A stretch of DNA of 64,000 bases from CAVPTL01 sp963708725 (GCA_963708725.1 CAVPTL010000018.1:124001-188000); one strand, 5' to 3'; counted from the stretch's first letter, positions 8,757 to 16,875 are shown. Notes: a model not told the origin generated them from the sequence alone. Program-made: numbers and translations.

Positions 8757-9493
8757 GACGAAACCTCCACGGGAACCTTGCGAGCCGAGATCACGGTACC
8801 CACCCGCTCCCCGGCGACGACCCTGCCGATATTACGCTCGTCGTCGAGGTTGAAGACGTACAACGGCACCTGATTGTCCATACACAGCGAAAGCGCCGTC
8901 GAATCCATCACCTTGAGGCCGCGCTCGATGGCCTCGATGTGGGTGAGGTCGGGCAAGAGCTGTGCGTTGGGATTGGTGCGCGGATCGTCGTCCATCACAC
9001 CCTCCACGCCGTTCTTGCCCATCAGGATCGCCTGAGCGCCGATCTCCAGCGCTCGCAGTGCGGCGGCCGTGTCGGTGGTGAAGAACGGGTTGCCGGTACC
9101 GGCCGCGAAGATCACGATCCGGCCCTTCTCGAGGTGCCGGATCGCCCGCCGCCGGATGTACGGCTCCGCCACCTCGGCGACGTCGATCGCCGACATCACC
9201 CGGGTGTGGGTGCCGAGCTGCTCCAGCGCATCCTGCACTGTCAGCGCGTTCAGCACGGTCGCGAGCATCCCGGCATAGTCCGCGGTCGCGCGGTCCATGC
9301 CCTTCGCGGCCTCCTGTGTGCCGCGCAGGATGTTGCCGCCGCCGACCACGATGGCCAGCTCGACCCCGGACGCCGACACATCATGTACCGCCCTGGCGAT
9401 GGCGCTGATCCGGTCGGGATCCTGACCGTAATCACGATCGCCCATCAGGGCTTCGCCCGAGAGCTTCAGCAGGATCCTGCGAAACTCGGTCAC
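8753..9493 (-). CDS. pyrH: UMP kinase
   Basis: Phosphorylates UMP to UDP; a hexameric amino acid kinase-fold enzyme controlled by UTP and GTP in known bacteria. 246 residues. N-terminal ILLKLSGEALMG, glycine loop VVGGGNILRG, and the C-terminal ATP-binding region with ILMGKNGVEGVMDDDPR. Translationally coupled to tsf and frr through ATGA overlaps. Confidence 0.98.
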   Translation of the reverse strand: MTEFRRILLKLSGEALMGDRDYGQDPDRISAIARAVHDVSASGVELAIVVGGGNILRGTQEAAKGMDRATADYAGMLATVLNALTVQDALEQLGTHTRVMSAIDVAEVAEPYIRRRAIRHLEKGRIVIFAAGTGNPFFTTDTAAALRALEIGAQAILMGKNGVEGVMDDDPRTNPNAQLLPDLTHIEAIERGLKVMDSTALSLCMDNQVPLYVFNLDDERNIGRVVAGERVGTVISARKVPVEVSS

Positions 9494-10110
9494 CCGGCGC
9501 CGACCTCGAATCGGGCAAAGCGCTTGATCTCGATGTTCTCGCCGAGCGTGCCGGAAAGCTCGGCCCGGAGCGTCTCGATCGTCTTGCCGTCATCTTCGGG
9601 CCGGATCGACGGCTGATTGCCCAGCACGTAGTCGGTCAGCGACTTGGCCCACATGCCGTCGGCGATCTTGCCGAGCATCGCCTCGGGGCGACCCTCGGAC
9701 GCGGCTTTGGCCCGGAAGATCTCGAGCTCGGAGGCCTTGAAGTCGTCGGGAATGTCGCTCTCGGACACGAACCGCAGATCCCGGGCGGCGGCGATCTGGA
9801 GCGCCACCTTGCGCGCGAACGCCTTGAAGTCGTCGGTACGGGCCACGAAATCCGTCTCACAGCCGATCTCGACCATCGAACCGATCCTTCCGCCGGCGTG
9901 CACGTAGGTCTCGATCAGGCCTTCGCCCGTGCCACGGCCCGCGCGCTTGTTGGCCGAAGCGATGCCCTTCTCGCGCAGCAGCTTGACCGCCGCGTCCATG
10001 TCACCGCTGGCCTCCGCCAACGCCCGCTTGCAGTCCATCATCCCGGCCTGGGTCGCGTCGCGCAGCTTCTTTACCTCTGCCGCTGACGGCGTGTATGTCG
10101 CGTCGCTCAC
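9490..10110 (-). CDS. tsf: Elongation factor Ts
   Basis: Guanine-nucleotide exchange factor for EF-Tu. 206 residues, the short form typical of some actinomycetes and thermophiles. N-terminal UBA domain, then the TDF-type signature TQAGMMDCKRALAEA and the conserved KRAGRGTGEGLIETYVHAG and CETDFVARTDDFK. Overlaps rpsB by 4 nt. Confidence 0.97.
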   Translation of the reverse strand: MSDATYTPSAAEVKKLRDATQAGMMDCKRALAEASGDMDAAVKLLREKGIASANKRAGRGTGEGLIETYVHAGGRIGSMVEIGCETDFVARTDDFKAFARKVALQIAAARDLRFVSESDIPDDFKASELEIFRAKAASEGRPEAMLGKIADGMWAKSLTDYVLGNQPSIRPEDDGKTIETLRAELSGTLGENIEIKRFARFEVGAG

Positions 10111-11063
10111 TCCGCCTCCACACTCTTCGGGGTTTCGTCAGATGCGGCCGGCTCGGCCACGGCTTCGGCCTCAGCCTCAGCCGGGGCTTCGGCCTCCGCG
10201 GGGGCGGCGTCGGGCTCCGGGGTGGGCTCGGCCGCGGCCGGCGGGTCGGGCTCGGCGGGATCTGCCGCTTCGGCGGCGGGCTCCTCACCTGCGGCCTCGG
10301 CTGCGGCGGCTGCCTCGGCGGCGGCTTCGGCCGCGGCGGCCTCAGCGGCCTGGGCGGCGGCAAAGTCGGCGGCCTTGATGCCGAGGTTGCGTCCGTCGGC
10401 GACCGCGTCGGCGAGCACGCGCACGATCAGGTTCGACGAGCGAATCGCATCGTCGTTACCCGGGATGATGAAATCGGCGTCGTCGGGGTCGCAGTTGGTG
10501 TCCACCAGGCCGACCACCGGGATGTGCAGGCGGCGAGCCTCGCGCACCGCGAGCGCCTCCTTCTTCATGTCGATCACGACCACCGCGTCGGGCAGCTTGC
10601 GCGTGTCGGCCACGCCGCCCAGGTTGGTCTCGAGCTTCTCCAAATTTGAGAGTGCGACCTGGCGCTCCTTTGCCGGCAGCAGCTCCAGCTGGCCGTCGCT
10701 CTTCTGGCGGCGGAGCTCATGCAGGGCCGCGATCCGGTCCTGAATGGTGCGGTAGTTGGTCAGAAGACCACCGAGCCAGCGGTGGTTCACGTACGGCTGA
10801 CCGACCCTGGCCGCGTGCGTCTCGACGGCGTCCTGGCACTGCTTCTTGGTACCGACGAAGAGCACGCTTCCGTTGCGCTCGCCGATGTTGCGAAGGTACT
10901 GGGCGGCCTCGTCCAGCAGGTCGGACGTCTGCTGGAGATCGATGATGTAAATGCCGTTGCGCTCGCCGAAGATAAATCGGCGCATCTTGGGGTTCCATCG
11001 CCGCGTCTGATGACCGAAATGCACTCCGGCCTCGAGCAGCTCGCGCATGGTTGCTGAGGGCAA
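10107..11063 (-). CDS. rpsB: 30S ribosomal protein S2 with a long Ala/Glu/Pro-rich tail
   Basis: Small-subunit ribosomal protein. 318 residues: a normal S2 domain (MRELLEAGVHFGHQTRRWNP, then FVGTKKQCQDAVETHA, PDAVVVIDMKKE and PVVGLVDTNCDPD) followed by about 90 residues almost entirely Ala, Glu, Pro and Asp. I place the start at TTG: the AGGAG at 11071-11075 sits 7 nt before it, and S2 proteins usually have about five residues before the methionine that would otherwise be chosen. First gene of the operon. Confidence 0.96.
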   Translation of the reverse strand: MPSATMRELLEAGVHFGHQTRRWNPKMRRFIFGERNGIYIIDLQQTSDLLDEAAQYLRNIGERNGSVLFVGTKKQCQDAVETHAARVGQPYVNHRWLGGLLTNYRTIQDRIAALHELRRQKSDGQLELLPAKERQVALSNLEKLETNLGGVADTRKLPDAVVVIDMKKEALAVREARRLHIPVVGLVDTNCDPDDADFIIPGNDDAIRSSNLIVRVLADAVADGRNLGIKAADFAAAQAAEAAAAEAAAEAAAAAEAAGEEPAAEAADPAEPDPPAAAEPTPEPDAAPAEAEAPAEAEAEAVAEPAASDETPKSVEAE

Positions 11064-11070
11064 GGTAACT

Positions 11071-11075
11071 CTCCT
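11071..11075 (-). promoter_or_regulatory. Shine-Dalgarno that selects the TTG start of rpsB
   Basis: AGGAG with 7 nt to the TTG at 11063; the next in-frame ATG would be 22 nt away. One of the few clear Shine-Dalgarno sites at the head of a transcript in this window. Confidence 0.7.
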
Positions 11076-11189
11076 GATCGGTTGGGATGAACTCAGCCGG
11101 TGGCAGCTACCGGAATCCCGCTCCGCTCGAGCGAGACACCGCCGGCGCCGTGTTCCACCGGGTCGGGTACGTACGGGTCGAGGAGCAGT

Positions 11190-12086
11190 TTAGACGGTCG
11201 GCTCGCGCGCGGCGTCGAGCGCGCCCGCAAGGTCACTGGGAAGCGCCGAGACGACGGCCACCGGCTCGGCTGTCCACGGATGCACGAACGACAGCTCGCA
11301 GGCGTGCAGGAACTGGCGCCCAAGCCCCAGTTCTGGCCCGTGTCCGTACACCGGGTCGCCGACCACGGGGTGGCCGATGGCCTCCAGATGCACCCGGATC
11401 TGGTGCGTGCGACCGGTCTCCAGCTGCACCCGCAGCAATGACCGCTGATCCAGGGGCTCGACCAGCTCGAACCGGGTCGCGGCCTCGCGTGGGAAGTCGG
11501 TCTCGACCGACATCCGGGTGGGATGCCGGCGATCACGTCCGATGGGAGCGTCGATCCGCCCTGTTCGTGAGGGCGGACGGCCCCTCACGAGCGCCGAGTA
11601 GATCCGGCTGATACGCCGCCGGCGAAGCAGCGCCTGGAGCTTCAGCAGCGTGATCTCGTCGCGGGCCACCACCAGCAGGCCCGAGGTGTCACGATCCAGC
11701 CGGTGGACGATTCCCTCGCGATCCGCCGGCCCGCCGCCGGCACGTCCGCGCAGCACGTCCACGAGCGTTGGTTCGGTGAGTCCCCGCGCCCCGTGGGTGA
11801 TGAGCCCCGCCGGTTTATCGACGATCAGAAGCCGATCGTCCTCGTACACGACCGGGACGTCGGGCAGCTCGCGCTGCTCCCCGACCTCGATGGTGAGCTC
11901 CCCGATCGCCACGTTCGCCCCGGTGTGGAGCCGGTGGGACTTGCTGAGACGCTCGCCGTCCACGGTCACTGCCCCGGCGGTTATCAGGCGCTCCGCCGCA
12001 GTCCGGGTATCGACGCCGGGCTGGGACGCGACGAACCGGTCGAGCCGAACGCCGTCGAACTCGGCGGCGACCGTGACGGTGGTCAT
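11190..12086 (-). CDS. rluD: RluD-family 23S rRNA pseudouridine synthase
   Basis: Isomerises uridines in rRNA. 298 residues: an N-terminal S4 domain (about residues 10-70) and an RsuA/RluA catalytic domain with the signature HRLDRDTSGLLVVAR, whose Asp is the nucleophile. It lies between lspA and rpsB; the 4-nt overlap with lspA and the lspA-rluD order are common in Gram-positive bacteria. The exact target uridines cannot be read from the sequence, so RluD versus a sister enzyme is open. Confidence 0.92.
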   Translation of the reverse strand: MTTVTVAAEFDGVRLDRFVASQPGVDTRTAAERLITAGAVTVDGERLSKSHRLHTGANVAIGELTIEVGEQRELPDVPVVYEDDRLLIVDKPAGLITHGARGLTEPTLVDVLRGRAGGGPADREGIVHRLDRDTSGLLVVARDEITLLKLQALLRRRRISRIYSALVRGRPPSRTGRIDAPIGRDRRHPTRMSVETDFPREAATRFELVEPLDQRSLLRVQLETGRTHQIRVHLEAIGHPVVGDPVYGHGPELGLGRQFLHACELSFVHPWTAEPVAVVSALPSDLAGALDAAREPTV

Positions 12087-12550
12087 GGAGATTCGGGCTC
12101 AGGCGGCTCCTCGCGATCGAGCCGCCACAGCCCATAGATCAACAGCACCACGCCGATCACGATGAACGTGTCGGCAAGATTGAAGGTTGGCCAGTGGCTG
12201 ATATCGATGAAGTCAGTCACATGCCCGTGGGCGACGCGGTCGATCAGGTTCGAGAGACTGCCACCCACCAGCAGGCCGAGCGCCACCGGGAACAGCACAT
12301 GCCGTGACCCGCTGCGAGCGAAATGCACGAGCATCCAGGCCACGGCGATCACCGTCAGGATCGAGACCACGCCGATCCGCCCGGGCAGAATCCCAAACGC
12401 GATCCCGCTGTTTCGCACACGCGTGATCGACAGGCCGGGGAGCACGCGATGCGTCTGGTCGAGCACGAGCTGCTGCTCGACCGCGCGCTTGGTGACCTGA
12501 TCGGCGACGATCGCCACGACCGCGACCGCGAGCATCCCTGCCCACTGCAA
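12083..12550 (-). CDS. lspA: Lipoprotein signal peptidase
   Basis: Aspartyl protease that cleaves signal peptides of prolipoproteins. Four transmembrane helices; catalytic Asp residues in the conserved HVTDFIDI and FNLADTFIVIG segments, plus DQVTK in helix 1. The start is uncertain. The TTG used here gives 155 residues; ATG at 12535 gives 150 but leaves a very short first helix. A purine-rich GGAGGAGAGG at the end of the upstream gene points instead to CTG (12598) or ATC (12595), which would give about 170 residues. Overlaps rluD by 4 nt. Confidence 0.93.
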   Translation of the reverse strand: MQWAGMLAVAVVAIVADQVTKRAVEQQLVLDQTHRVLPGLSITRVRNSGIAFGILPGRIGVVSILTVIAVAWMLVHFARSGSRHVLFPVALGLLVGGSLSNLIDRVAHGHVTDFIDISHWPTFNLADTFIVIGVVLLIYGLWRLDREEPPEPESP

Positions 12551-12594
12551 CGAGCCCGCACGTGGAGCGGGCCGGGGCGCTGCGTCTGCCCGGA

Positions 12595-12963
12595 TCAGCC
12601 CCTCTCCTCCAGACGCTTGCACTCGATGCACTTGGCCGCGTATGGCAGAGCCTCCAGCCGATCTCGATCGATCGCACGTCCGCACCTGACACACTCACCG
12701 TACGTCCCGGCGTCGATGCGCGCGAGCGCGGCGTCGATCGCCTCCAACAGACGATCGGCGTTGTCTTCGATCGAGAGGTCGATCTCCCGGTCGAGCGTCA
12801 CCGCAGCGGTATCACCGAGGTGCGACGTGGCGCCGTCCTCGTTGGTCGAGTCCTCCATGGAGCGCGAGGTCTCTTCGTACAGCCGGCGACGCTCCTCCGA
12901 CACCCGGACGCGCTCGTCGCTCAGACGAGTGCGCGCGGACTCAATATCGACACCCTCAACCAC
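12595..12963 (-). CDS. TraR/DksA-type zinc finger protein
   Basis: 122 residues. Long N-terminal coiled-coil helices, then a C4 zinc finger (ECVRCGRAIDRDR then AAKCIECKR) as in DksA/TraR proteins that bind the RNA polymerase secondary channel. The acidic tip motif of E. coli DksA is not obvious, so a DksA-like effect on transcription is only inferred. GTG start; a TATACT box ends 7 nt before it. Heads the lspA-rluD operon. Confidence 0.88.
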   Translation of the reverse strand: MVEGVDIESARTRLSDERVRVSEERRRLYEETSRSMEDSTNEDGATSHLGDTAAVTLDREIDLSIEDNADRLLEAIDAALARIDAGTYGECVRCGRAIDRDRLEALPYAAKCIECKRLEERG

Positions 12964-12970
12964 AGCCGAG

Positions 12971-12976
12971 AGTATA
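12971..12976 (-). promoter_or_regulatory. -10 box (TATACT) of the DksA/TraR-lspA-rluD operon
   Basis: A near-consensus -10 hexamer ending 7 nt before the GTG at 12963, with no Shine-Dalgarno between. Predicts a leaderless transcript. Confidence 0.6.
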
Positions 12977-12990
12977 GCCCGGCGGGTATT

Positions 12991-13527
12991 TCAGTCAGCT
13001 TGCGGAGCGTCGGCGTCGGCCTTGGTCTCGCCTGGGTCATTTTCGGTTGCCGGCGCCACCGCGACCGGCTCGTGAATCAGATGCTCCTCGTGATCGCGCA
13101 CGATCTGAAGTGTCGTCCCCAGAAGCGATCGCAGGCGCAGCCGGAACTCGGCTTCCTGACCGCGCAGCTCGGCGGTCTCCTGGCGCACGCGCTCGCGCTC
13201 GGCATAGGCGCCGTGCAGGATCTCGCGGGCTCGTACCTCGGCCTCGCGAACCGCAAGCTCGGCGTCGCGTGATGCTTGGGCGCGGCGTTCGTCGGCCACT
13301 TTCTCGGCGCTGATCAGGGCGTTTCGAAGCGCCTCTTCGGTTTCGGTGAAGGATTCGAGCTTCTGCTCGAGGAAATGCACACGGTCATCGAGGTCGGCGC
13401 GTTCGCGCCACACGGCCTCGTACGCGTCGGTGGCATCGCCGATCAACTGGTCAACGTCGGCGCGGCTGTAACCGATCAGGCGCAGGGCGGGTCGTTCATG
13501 TCTGAGTTCTACGGGTGAGATAGCCAT
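12991..13527 (-). CDS. DivIVA-family coiled-coil cell-division/polar-growth protein
   Basis: 178 residues. N-terminal DivIVA-like segment (LRLIGYSRADVDQLIGDA, resembling the membrane-binding GYxxxxVD region) followed by a long charged coiled coil to about residue 145 and an acidic tail. Sits next to yggT, proC, sepF and yggS, the usual division neighbourhood of Gram-positive bacteria. The region before the ATG is unusual: the Shine-Dalgarno is 28 nt away, with a perfect hairpin in between. Confidence 0.85.
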   Translation of the reverse strand: MAISPVELRHERPALRLIGYSRADVDQLIGDATDAYEAVWRERADLDDRVHFLEQKLESFTETEEALRNALISAEKVADERRAQASRDAELAVREAEVRAREILHGAYAERERVRQETAELRGQEAEFRLRLRSLLGTTLQIVRDHEEHLIHEPVAVAPATENDPGETKADADAPQAD

Positions 13528-13563
13528 GACGACGGGTTCGCGCCCGTCGTTCGGACTCCTTCC
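13528..13563 (-). promoter_or_regulatory. Shine-Dalgarno separated from the ATG by a hairpin
   Basis: Minus-strand order: GGAAGGAG (13556-13563), 5 nt, a perfect 8-bp stem (ACGACGGG, 13543-13550 pairing with 13529-13536) with a 6-nt loop, 1 nt, then the ATG at 13527. Linear spacing is 28 nt, too long for initiation; folding out the 22-nt hairpin leaves 6 nt, which is ideal. Confidence 0.65.
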
Positions 13564-13568
13564 GAAGA

Positions 13569-13850
13569 TCAGTTGAACGAGTTGAGAACCACCTGAGCGA
13601 TCTGCGCGGTGATGAGCACCGCGAACGACGCAACCAGTGGGCTCAGGTCGAGCCCGCCCATCGGCGGCAGCGCCCGCCGGAAAACGCCGAGAAACGGCTC
13701 GACGGTGTCGTAGGTGAGCGCGCGCAGCCGCCCGAGCCACGGGCTGTAGCTGGTCTGGAGCATTCCCAGGATCACGTGCAGGAAGATGAATCCGATGTAG
13801 ACCAGGCTGAGGGACTGGATGAACTGGTCGATCCAATCGATCGTGGTCAC
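13569..13850 (-). CDS. yggT: YggT family membrane protein
   Basis: 93 residues with two hydrophobic segments (about 15-33 and 70-88) separated by the characteristic WLGRLRALTYDTVEPFLGVFRR amphipathic part with its proline-rich end. YggT proteins are linked to cell division or envelope function; the biochemical role is not established. It starts 3 nt after the proC stop and precedes the DivIVA-like gene. Confidence 0.9.
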   Translation of the reverse strand: MTTIDWIDQFIQSLSLVYIGFIFLHVILGMLQTSYSPWLGRLRALTYDTVEPFLGVFRRALPPMGGLDLSPLVASFAVLITAQIAQVVLNSFN

Positions 13851-13853
13851 GGG

Positions 13854-14666
13854 CTACCCCAGCTCTCCGGCGCGGCGCATCGCGGCGCTGACGCCGTCGA
13901 TCACGGCGCCCCGGACGCCGTGTCGCTCCATCTCGGCAAGCCCGGCCGCGGCGGTGCCTCCCGGCGACGTCACCATCCGGCGAAGCGCGCTGCACGAAAG
14001 CTCGTCCGCGCGCAGCAGATCGACGGTGCCCGCGACGGTCGAGAGCAGCAAGCGGCGGGCGTCGCCGGCCGTGAGGCCGCTGACGATCCCCGCGTCCTCG
14101 AACGCCTCGAGGATCAATCCCAGAAATGCCGGCCCCGAGCCCGATAGCGCCGTGGCAGCGTCGAACAGACGCTCGTCCAGCGGAACGATCTCACCCAGCT
14201 GCGAGAACACCGCCAGCACCGACTCCTGCGTCGCTGGGTTGGTGAACCGGCCGGGGGCGAATGCAAGCGTCCCAGCTCCGACCTTGACCCCGACGTTGGG
14301 CATGAACCGAAACACCGGCGCGTCGACGTCGAGGATGGTTTCGAGCGTCGCGATTCGAACGCCGGCGGCCACCGACGCGATCGCCTTGGCGGGCGTGATC
14401 AGCTCGGAGACCTCGGTCAGTACCTTCTCGACGTCGACCGGCTTGACCGAGAGCACGACGATGTCACTCGAGTCGACCACCTGCGCGTTGCCGGCGACGT
14501 AGCGGACGCCGTGGCTGGCAGCGAGCGCAGCCGCCCGTCCGGAGCCACGGTCGGTCACCAGGATCCGGCCCGCCATGGCGGGATCGGCCTTGACCCAGCC
14601 GCTGATCATCGCAGAGGCCATGTTGCCTGCGCCGATCAGTCCGATGGTGGGAGTGAGGTCGTTCAT
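13854..14666 (-). CDS. proC: Pyrroline-5-carboxylate reductase
   Basis: Last step of proline synthesis, NAD(P)H-dependent. 270 residues from ATG (MNDLTPTIGLIGAGNMASAM), the family length. N-terminal Rossmann motif and the C-terminal signature region (ALSGSGPAFLGLILEAFEDAG and VTSPGGTAAAGL). A TACGCT box lies 9 nt before the ATG, giving proC-yggT-divIVA its own transcript. Confidence 0.96.
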   Translation of the reverse strand: MNDLTPTIGLIGAGNMASAMISGWVKADPAMAGRILVTDRGSGRAAALAASHGVRYVAGNAQVVDSSDIVVLSVKPVDVEKVLTEVSELITPAKAIASVAAGVRIATLETILDVDAPVFRFMPNVGVKVGAGTLAFAPGRFTNPATQESVLAVFSQLGEIVPLDERLFDAATALSGSGPAFLGLILEAFEDAGIVSGLTAGDARRLLLSTVAGTVDLLRADELSCSALRRMVTSPGGTAAAGLAEMERHGVRGAVIDGVSAAMRRAGELG

Positions 14667-14675
14667 GTCAGCCAG

Positions 14676-14681
14676 AGCGTA
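14676..14681 (-). promoter_or_regulatory. -10 box (TACGCT) of proC
   Basis: TANNNT hexamer ending 9 nt before the proC ATG, without a Shine-Dalgarno between. It lies just after the palindrome at 14711. Confidence 0.4.
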
Positions 14682-14710
14682 CCGCCCTAGCCGGATCTCC
14701 CGGTGAATAC

Positions 14711-14725
14711 CGGTGCCTGGCACCG
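14711..14725. repeat. Dispersed palindrome, copy 1
   Basis: CGGTGCC and GGCACCG around a single T. The 13-base core GGTGCCTGGCACC recurs exactly at 46654. Both copies lie between the stop of one minus-strand gene and the promoter of the next, which suits a terminator or REP-like element. Confidence 0.5.
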
Positions 14726-14766
14726 TTATCTCACGCCGGGGCTGCCGAGGCGAGCGTGCCTGGCGG

Positions 14767-15315
14767 TCAGTACTGGTTGAAGAAGCCGCGCTCCATGAGC
14801 AGCGCCTTGTCCTCGGCCGAGACCTTGACGGCCTGGGGCGTCAGCAGGAAGACGCGATCGGCGACCCGCTGCATCGACCCGTCCAGCGCATACGTCAACC
14901 CGCTGGCGAAGTCGATCAGCCGGCGCGTGAGATCGGCGTCGGCGGTCTGGAGGTTGATGATCACCGGCACTTCGGCCTTGAGCTTGTCCGCCACCGTCTG
15001 GGCGTCGTTGAACGTCTTGGGAACCACCAGGGACACCTGCGGCGCCTCGCGCTGGCCGTTTTGGGCCGGCGCCGGCGGGACTCCCCGCGACGATCGCGAC
15101 GGTGCGCGGGCCGGCGGCTCGTCGCTGAAGATCTCATCGAACTCCGAACCCGACCGCCGGCGAGGCGACAGGCGCCGTACATTGGGGCGATCGGAATAGG
15201 TTCGCTCGAGATCCTCGTGGGCGGCGGTGCCGTCCTCGTAATACTCGTCAGCCCACTCTTCTTCGCGCACGCCGAAGTAGACCAGGGTCGAGTTCCACAT
15301 GTCCTTGATGGCCAT
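14767..15315 (-). CDS. sepF: Cell division protein SepF
   Basis: Membrane-binding FtsZ anchor. 182 residues: an N-terminal amphipathic start (MAIKDMWNSTLVYFG), an acidic/Arg/Pro-rich linker (about 25-90), and the C-terminal SepF domain (VSLVVPKTFNDAQTVADKL, VPVIINLQTADADLTRRLID, FASGLTYALDGSMQRV). It follows yggS with a short gap, as in other Gram-positive bacteria. Confidence 0.96.
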   Translation of the reverse strand: MAIKDMWNSTLVYFGVREEEWADEYYEDGTAAHEDLERTYSDRPNVRRLSPRRRSGSEFDEIFSDEPPARAPSRSSRGVPPAPAQNGQREAPQVSLVVPKTFNDAQTVADKLKAEVPVIINLQTADADLTRRLIDFASGLTYALDGSMQRVADRVFLLTPQAVKVSAEDKALLMERGFFNQY

Positions 15316-15326
15316 CTCTCCAGACT

Positions 15327-15983
15327 CTACTGCTTGAACAGGACAGTTCCTAGCCGCACGATGGTAGCTCCTTCCTGTGCGGCCACCGCATAATCCTGGC
15401 TCGTGCCCATCGAAAGCTGCGTGAGTTCATACCTCCCGGCCCACCGCGGGGCGAGCTGCTCGAGCAATTCTCGAAGCGCCGAGAACCATCGGCGGGCGTC
15501 CTCGGGATCCTCCGCGAGCGGCGGCATGGTCATCAATCCGCGAAACCGCACGCGCCCGAGCTCCGTCGCAGCCTCGAGAAACTCGTCCACCTGATCAGGG
15601 GAGATTCCGGCCTTCGAATCCTCCTTCGCAACGTTGATCTGAAGCAGGCAATCGACCGGCTCGGTGGCGCGCGCCTCGATCTGGCCACACACCGACAGCG
15701 AGTCGACCGCGTGGATCAGCCGCACGCGGCCCACCACGTCGCGCACCTTGCGGCTTTGGAGGTGACCGATGAAGTCCCATGTGAAGCTGTCGGCGAACGC
15801 CTCCTGCTTGGCGGCGAGCGCGTCGGTGCGGTTCTCTCCCACCAACTCGACACCGGCGTCGGCAAGCGATTGCATGCCCCCGGCGTCGACGTACTTCGTG
15901 GCCGCCAGAATCTCGGGCCCAGAACCGATCTCGGCCCGGATCCGGGCGAGATTCGCGGCGATCACCGACGGGTCAGGCGCCAA
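15327..15983 (-). CDS. yggS: YggS/PLPBP pyridoxal-phosphate homeostasis protein
   Basis: Single-domain PLP-binding TIM barrel that keeps the vitamin B6 pool in balance; no catalytic reaction is known. 218 residues from TTG (a GTG at 15965 is the alternative). The PLP lysine is in ILAATKYVDAG; other conserved parts are GENR, DFIGHLQSRK, HAVDSL, INVAKEDSKAG and LSMGTSQDY. It overlaps the methyltransferase stop by a few bases and leads into sepF. Confidence 0.94.
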   Translation of the reverse strand: MAPDPSVIAANLARIRAEIGSGPEILAATKYVDAGGMQSLADAGVELVGENRTDALAAKQEAFADSFTWDFIGHLQSRKVRDVVGRVRLIHAVDSLSVCGQIEARATEPVDCLLQINVAKEDSKAGISPDQVDEFLEAATELGRVRFRGLMTMPPLAEDPEDARRWFSALRELLEQLAPRWAGRYELTQLSMGTSQDYAVAAQEGATIVRLGTVLFKQ

Positions 15984-16857
15984 GGGACACCGCGTTGGCG
16001 AGCCGGGTCCTGGTGATCTCGATCGCTTCGTGGTTCTCGTCGACCAGGACGTAGCGGCGACCCAGCGACGCGGCCGCTTCACCCAGCGTTCCACTGCCCG
16101 AGAAGAAGTCGAGGCACCACCCGTCGGGGCGCGACGATGCCGCCACCATGCGGCGGATCAATCCCACCGGCTTCTGGGTCGGGTAGCCCGTTTTCTCCCG
16201 GCTGTTGGTGCCGACGATCGTGTGCCACCACACGTCGGTGGGGAGCTTGCCGCGGGCCGCCTTCTCGGCACCGACAAGACCGGGTGCCATGTACGGCTCG
16301 CGATCGACCTCGCTGGAGTCGAAATGATAGTTCTCGGCGTTTTTGACGTACACCAGGATCGTGTCGTGCTTGGCGGGCCAGCGGCGCTTCGTCCGCGCCC
16401 CGTAATCGTATGACCAGATGATCTCGTTCAAGAAGCACTCGCGGCCGAAGATCTCGTCCAGCAGCAGCTTGCAGTAATGCGCTTCGCGGTAGTCGATGTG
16501 GAAGTAGAGCGTCCCCCAATCGGCGAGCAGCCGGTGGGCATGCGCCAGCCGGGGGCCGATGAACTCGAGGTAATCGGCGAACACGTCGTCGTAGGCCAGC
16601 GCCTTCAGGAACGTCGTGTCATACCGTTTGCCGCCAAAGCCGGTGCGATCGCCCACACCGTCGTTGGCCGCGGCCACCGCGAGCGTGTTCCGCACCTGGT
16701 GCTTGCCGGTATTGAACGGCGGATCGATGTAGATCAGATCGAACCGCTCGCCTGGAAGCTTTGGCAGGACGAGCGCGTTATCGGCCTCGATCACGAGGTC
16801 ATCGTCCAGCGCGATCGAGTTGACCTTCGCCAGCTCCGCTGCGGCTAAAACCTGCAT
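15973..16857 (-). CDS. Orphan DNA methyltransferase (N6-adenine/N4-cytosine, beta class)
   Basis: 294 residues. Motif IV is DLIYIDPPFNTGK (about residues 40-52) and lies N-terminal to the SAM-binding FFSGSGTLGEAAASLGRRYV near the C-terminus, the beta-class order shared with CcrM-like and type III Mod enzymes. The middle is a probable target-recognition region. No restriction gene is near: the neighbours are the DHH-CCA-PgeF gene, yggS and sepF. Recognition site and whether it methylates A or C cannot be told from sequence. Composition matches the neighbours, so there is no sign of recent transfer. Confidence 0.88.
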   Translation of the reverse strand: MQVLAAAELAKVNSIALDDDLVIEADNALVLPKLPGERFDLIYIDPPFNTGKHQVRNTLAVAAANDGVGDRTGFGGKRYDTTFLKALAYDDVFADYLEFIGPRLAHAHRLLADWGTLYFHIDYREAHYCKLLLDEIFGRECFLNEIIWSYDYGARTKRRWPAKHDTILVYVKNAENYHFDSSEVDREPYMAPGLVGAEKAARGKLPTDVWWHTIVGTNSREKTGYPTQKPVGLIRRMVAASSRPDGWCLDFFSGSGTLGEAAASLGRRYVLVDENHEAIEITRTRLANAVSLGA

Positions 16858-16875
16858 CAGCGGCCAACTCTAACG

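Noticed and set aside
15316..15329. TAGAGT box before sepF
   Set aside because: It overlaps the yggS stop codon and sepF is plausibly in the same operon, so it is not counted among the leaderless cases.
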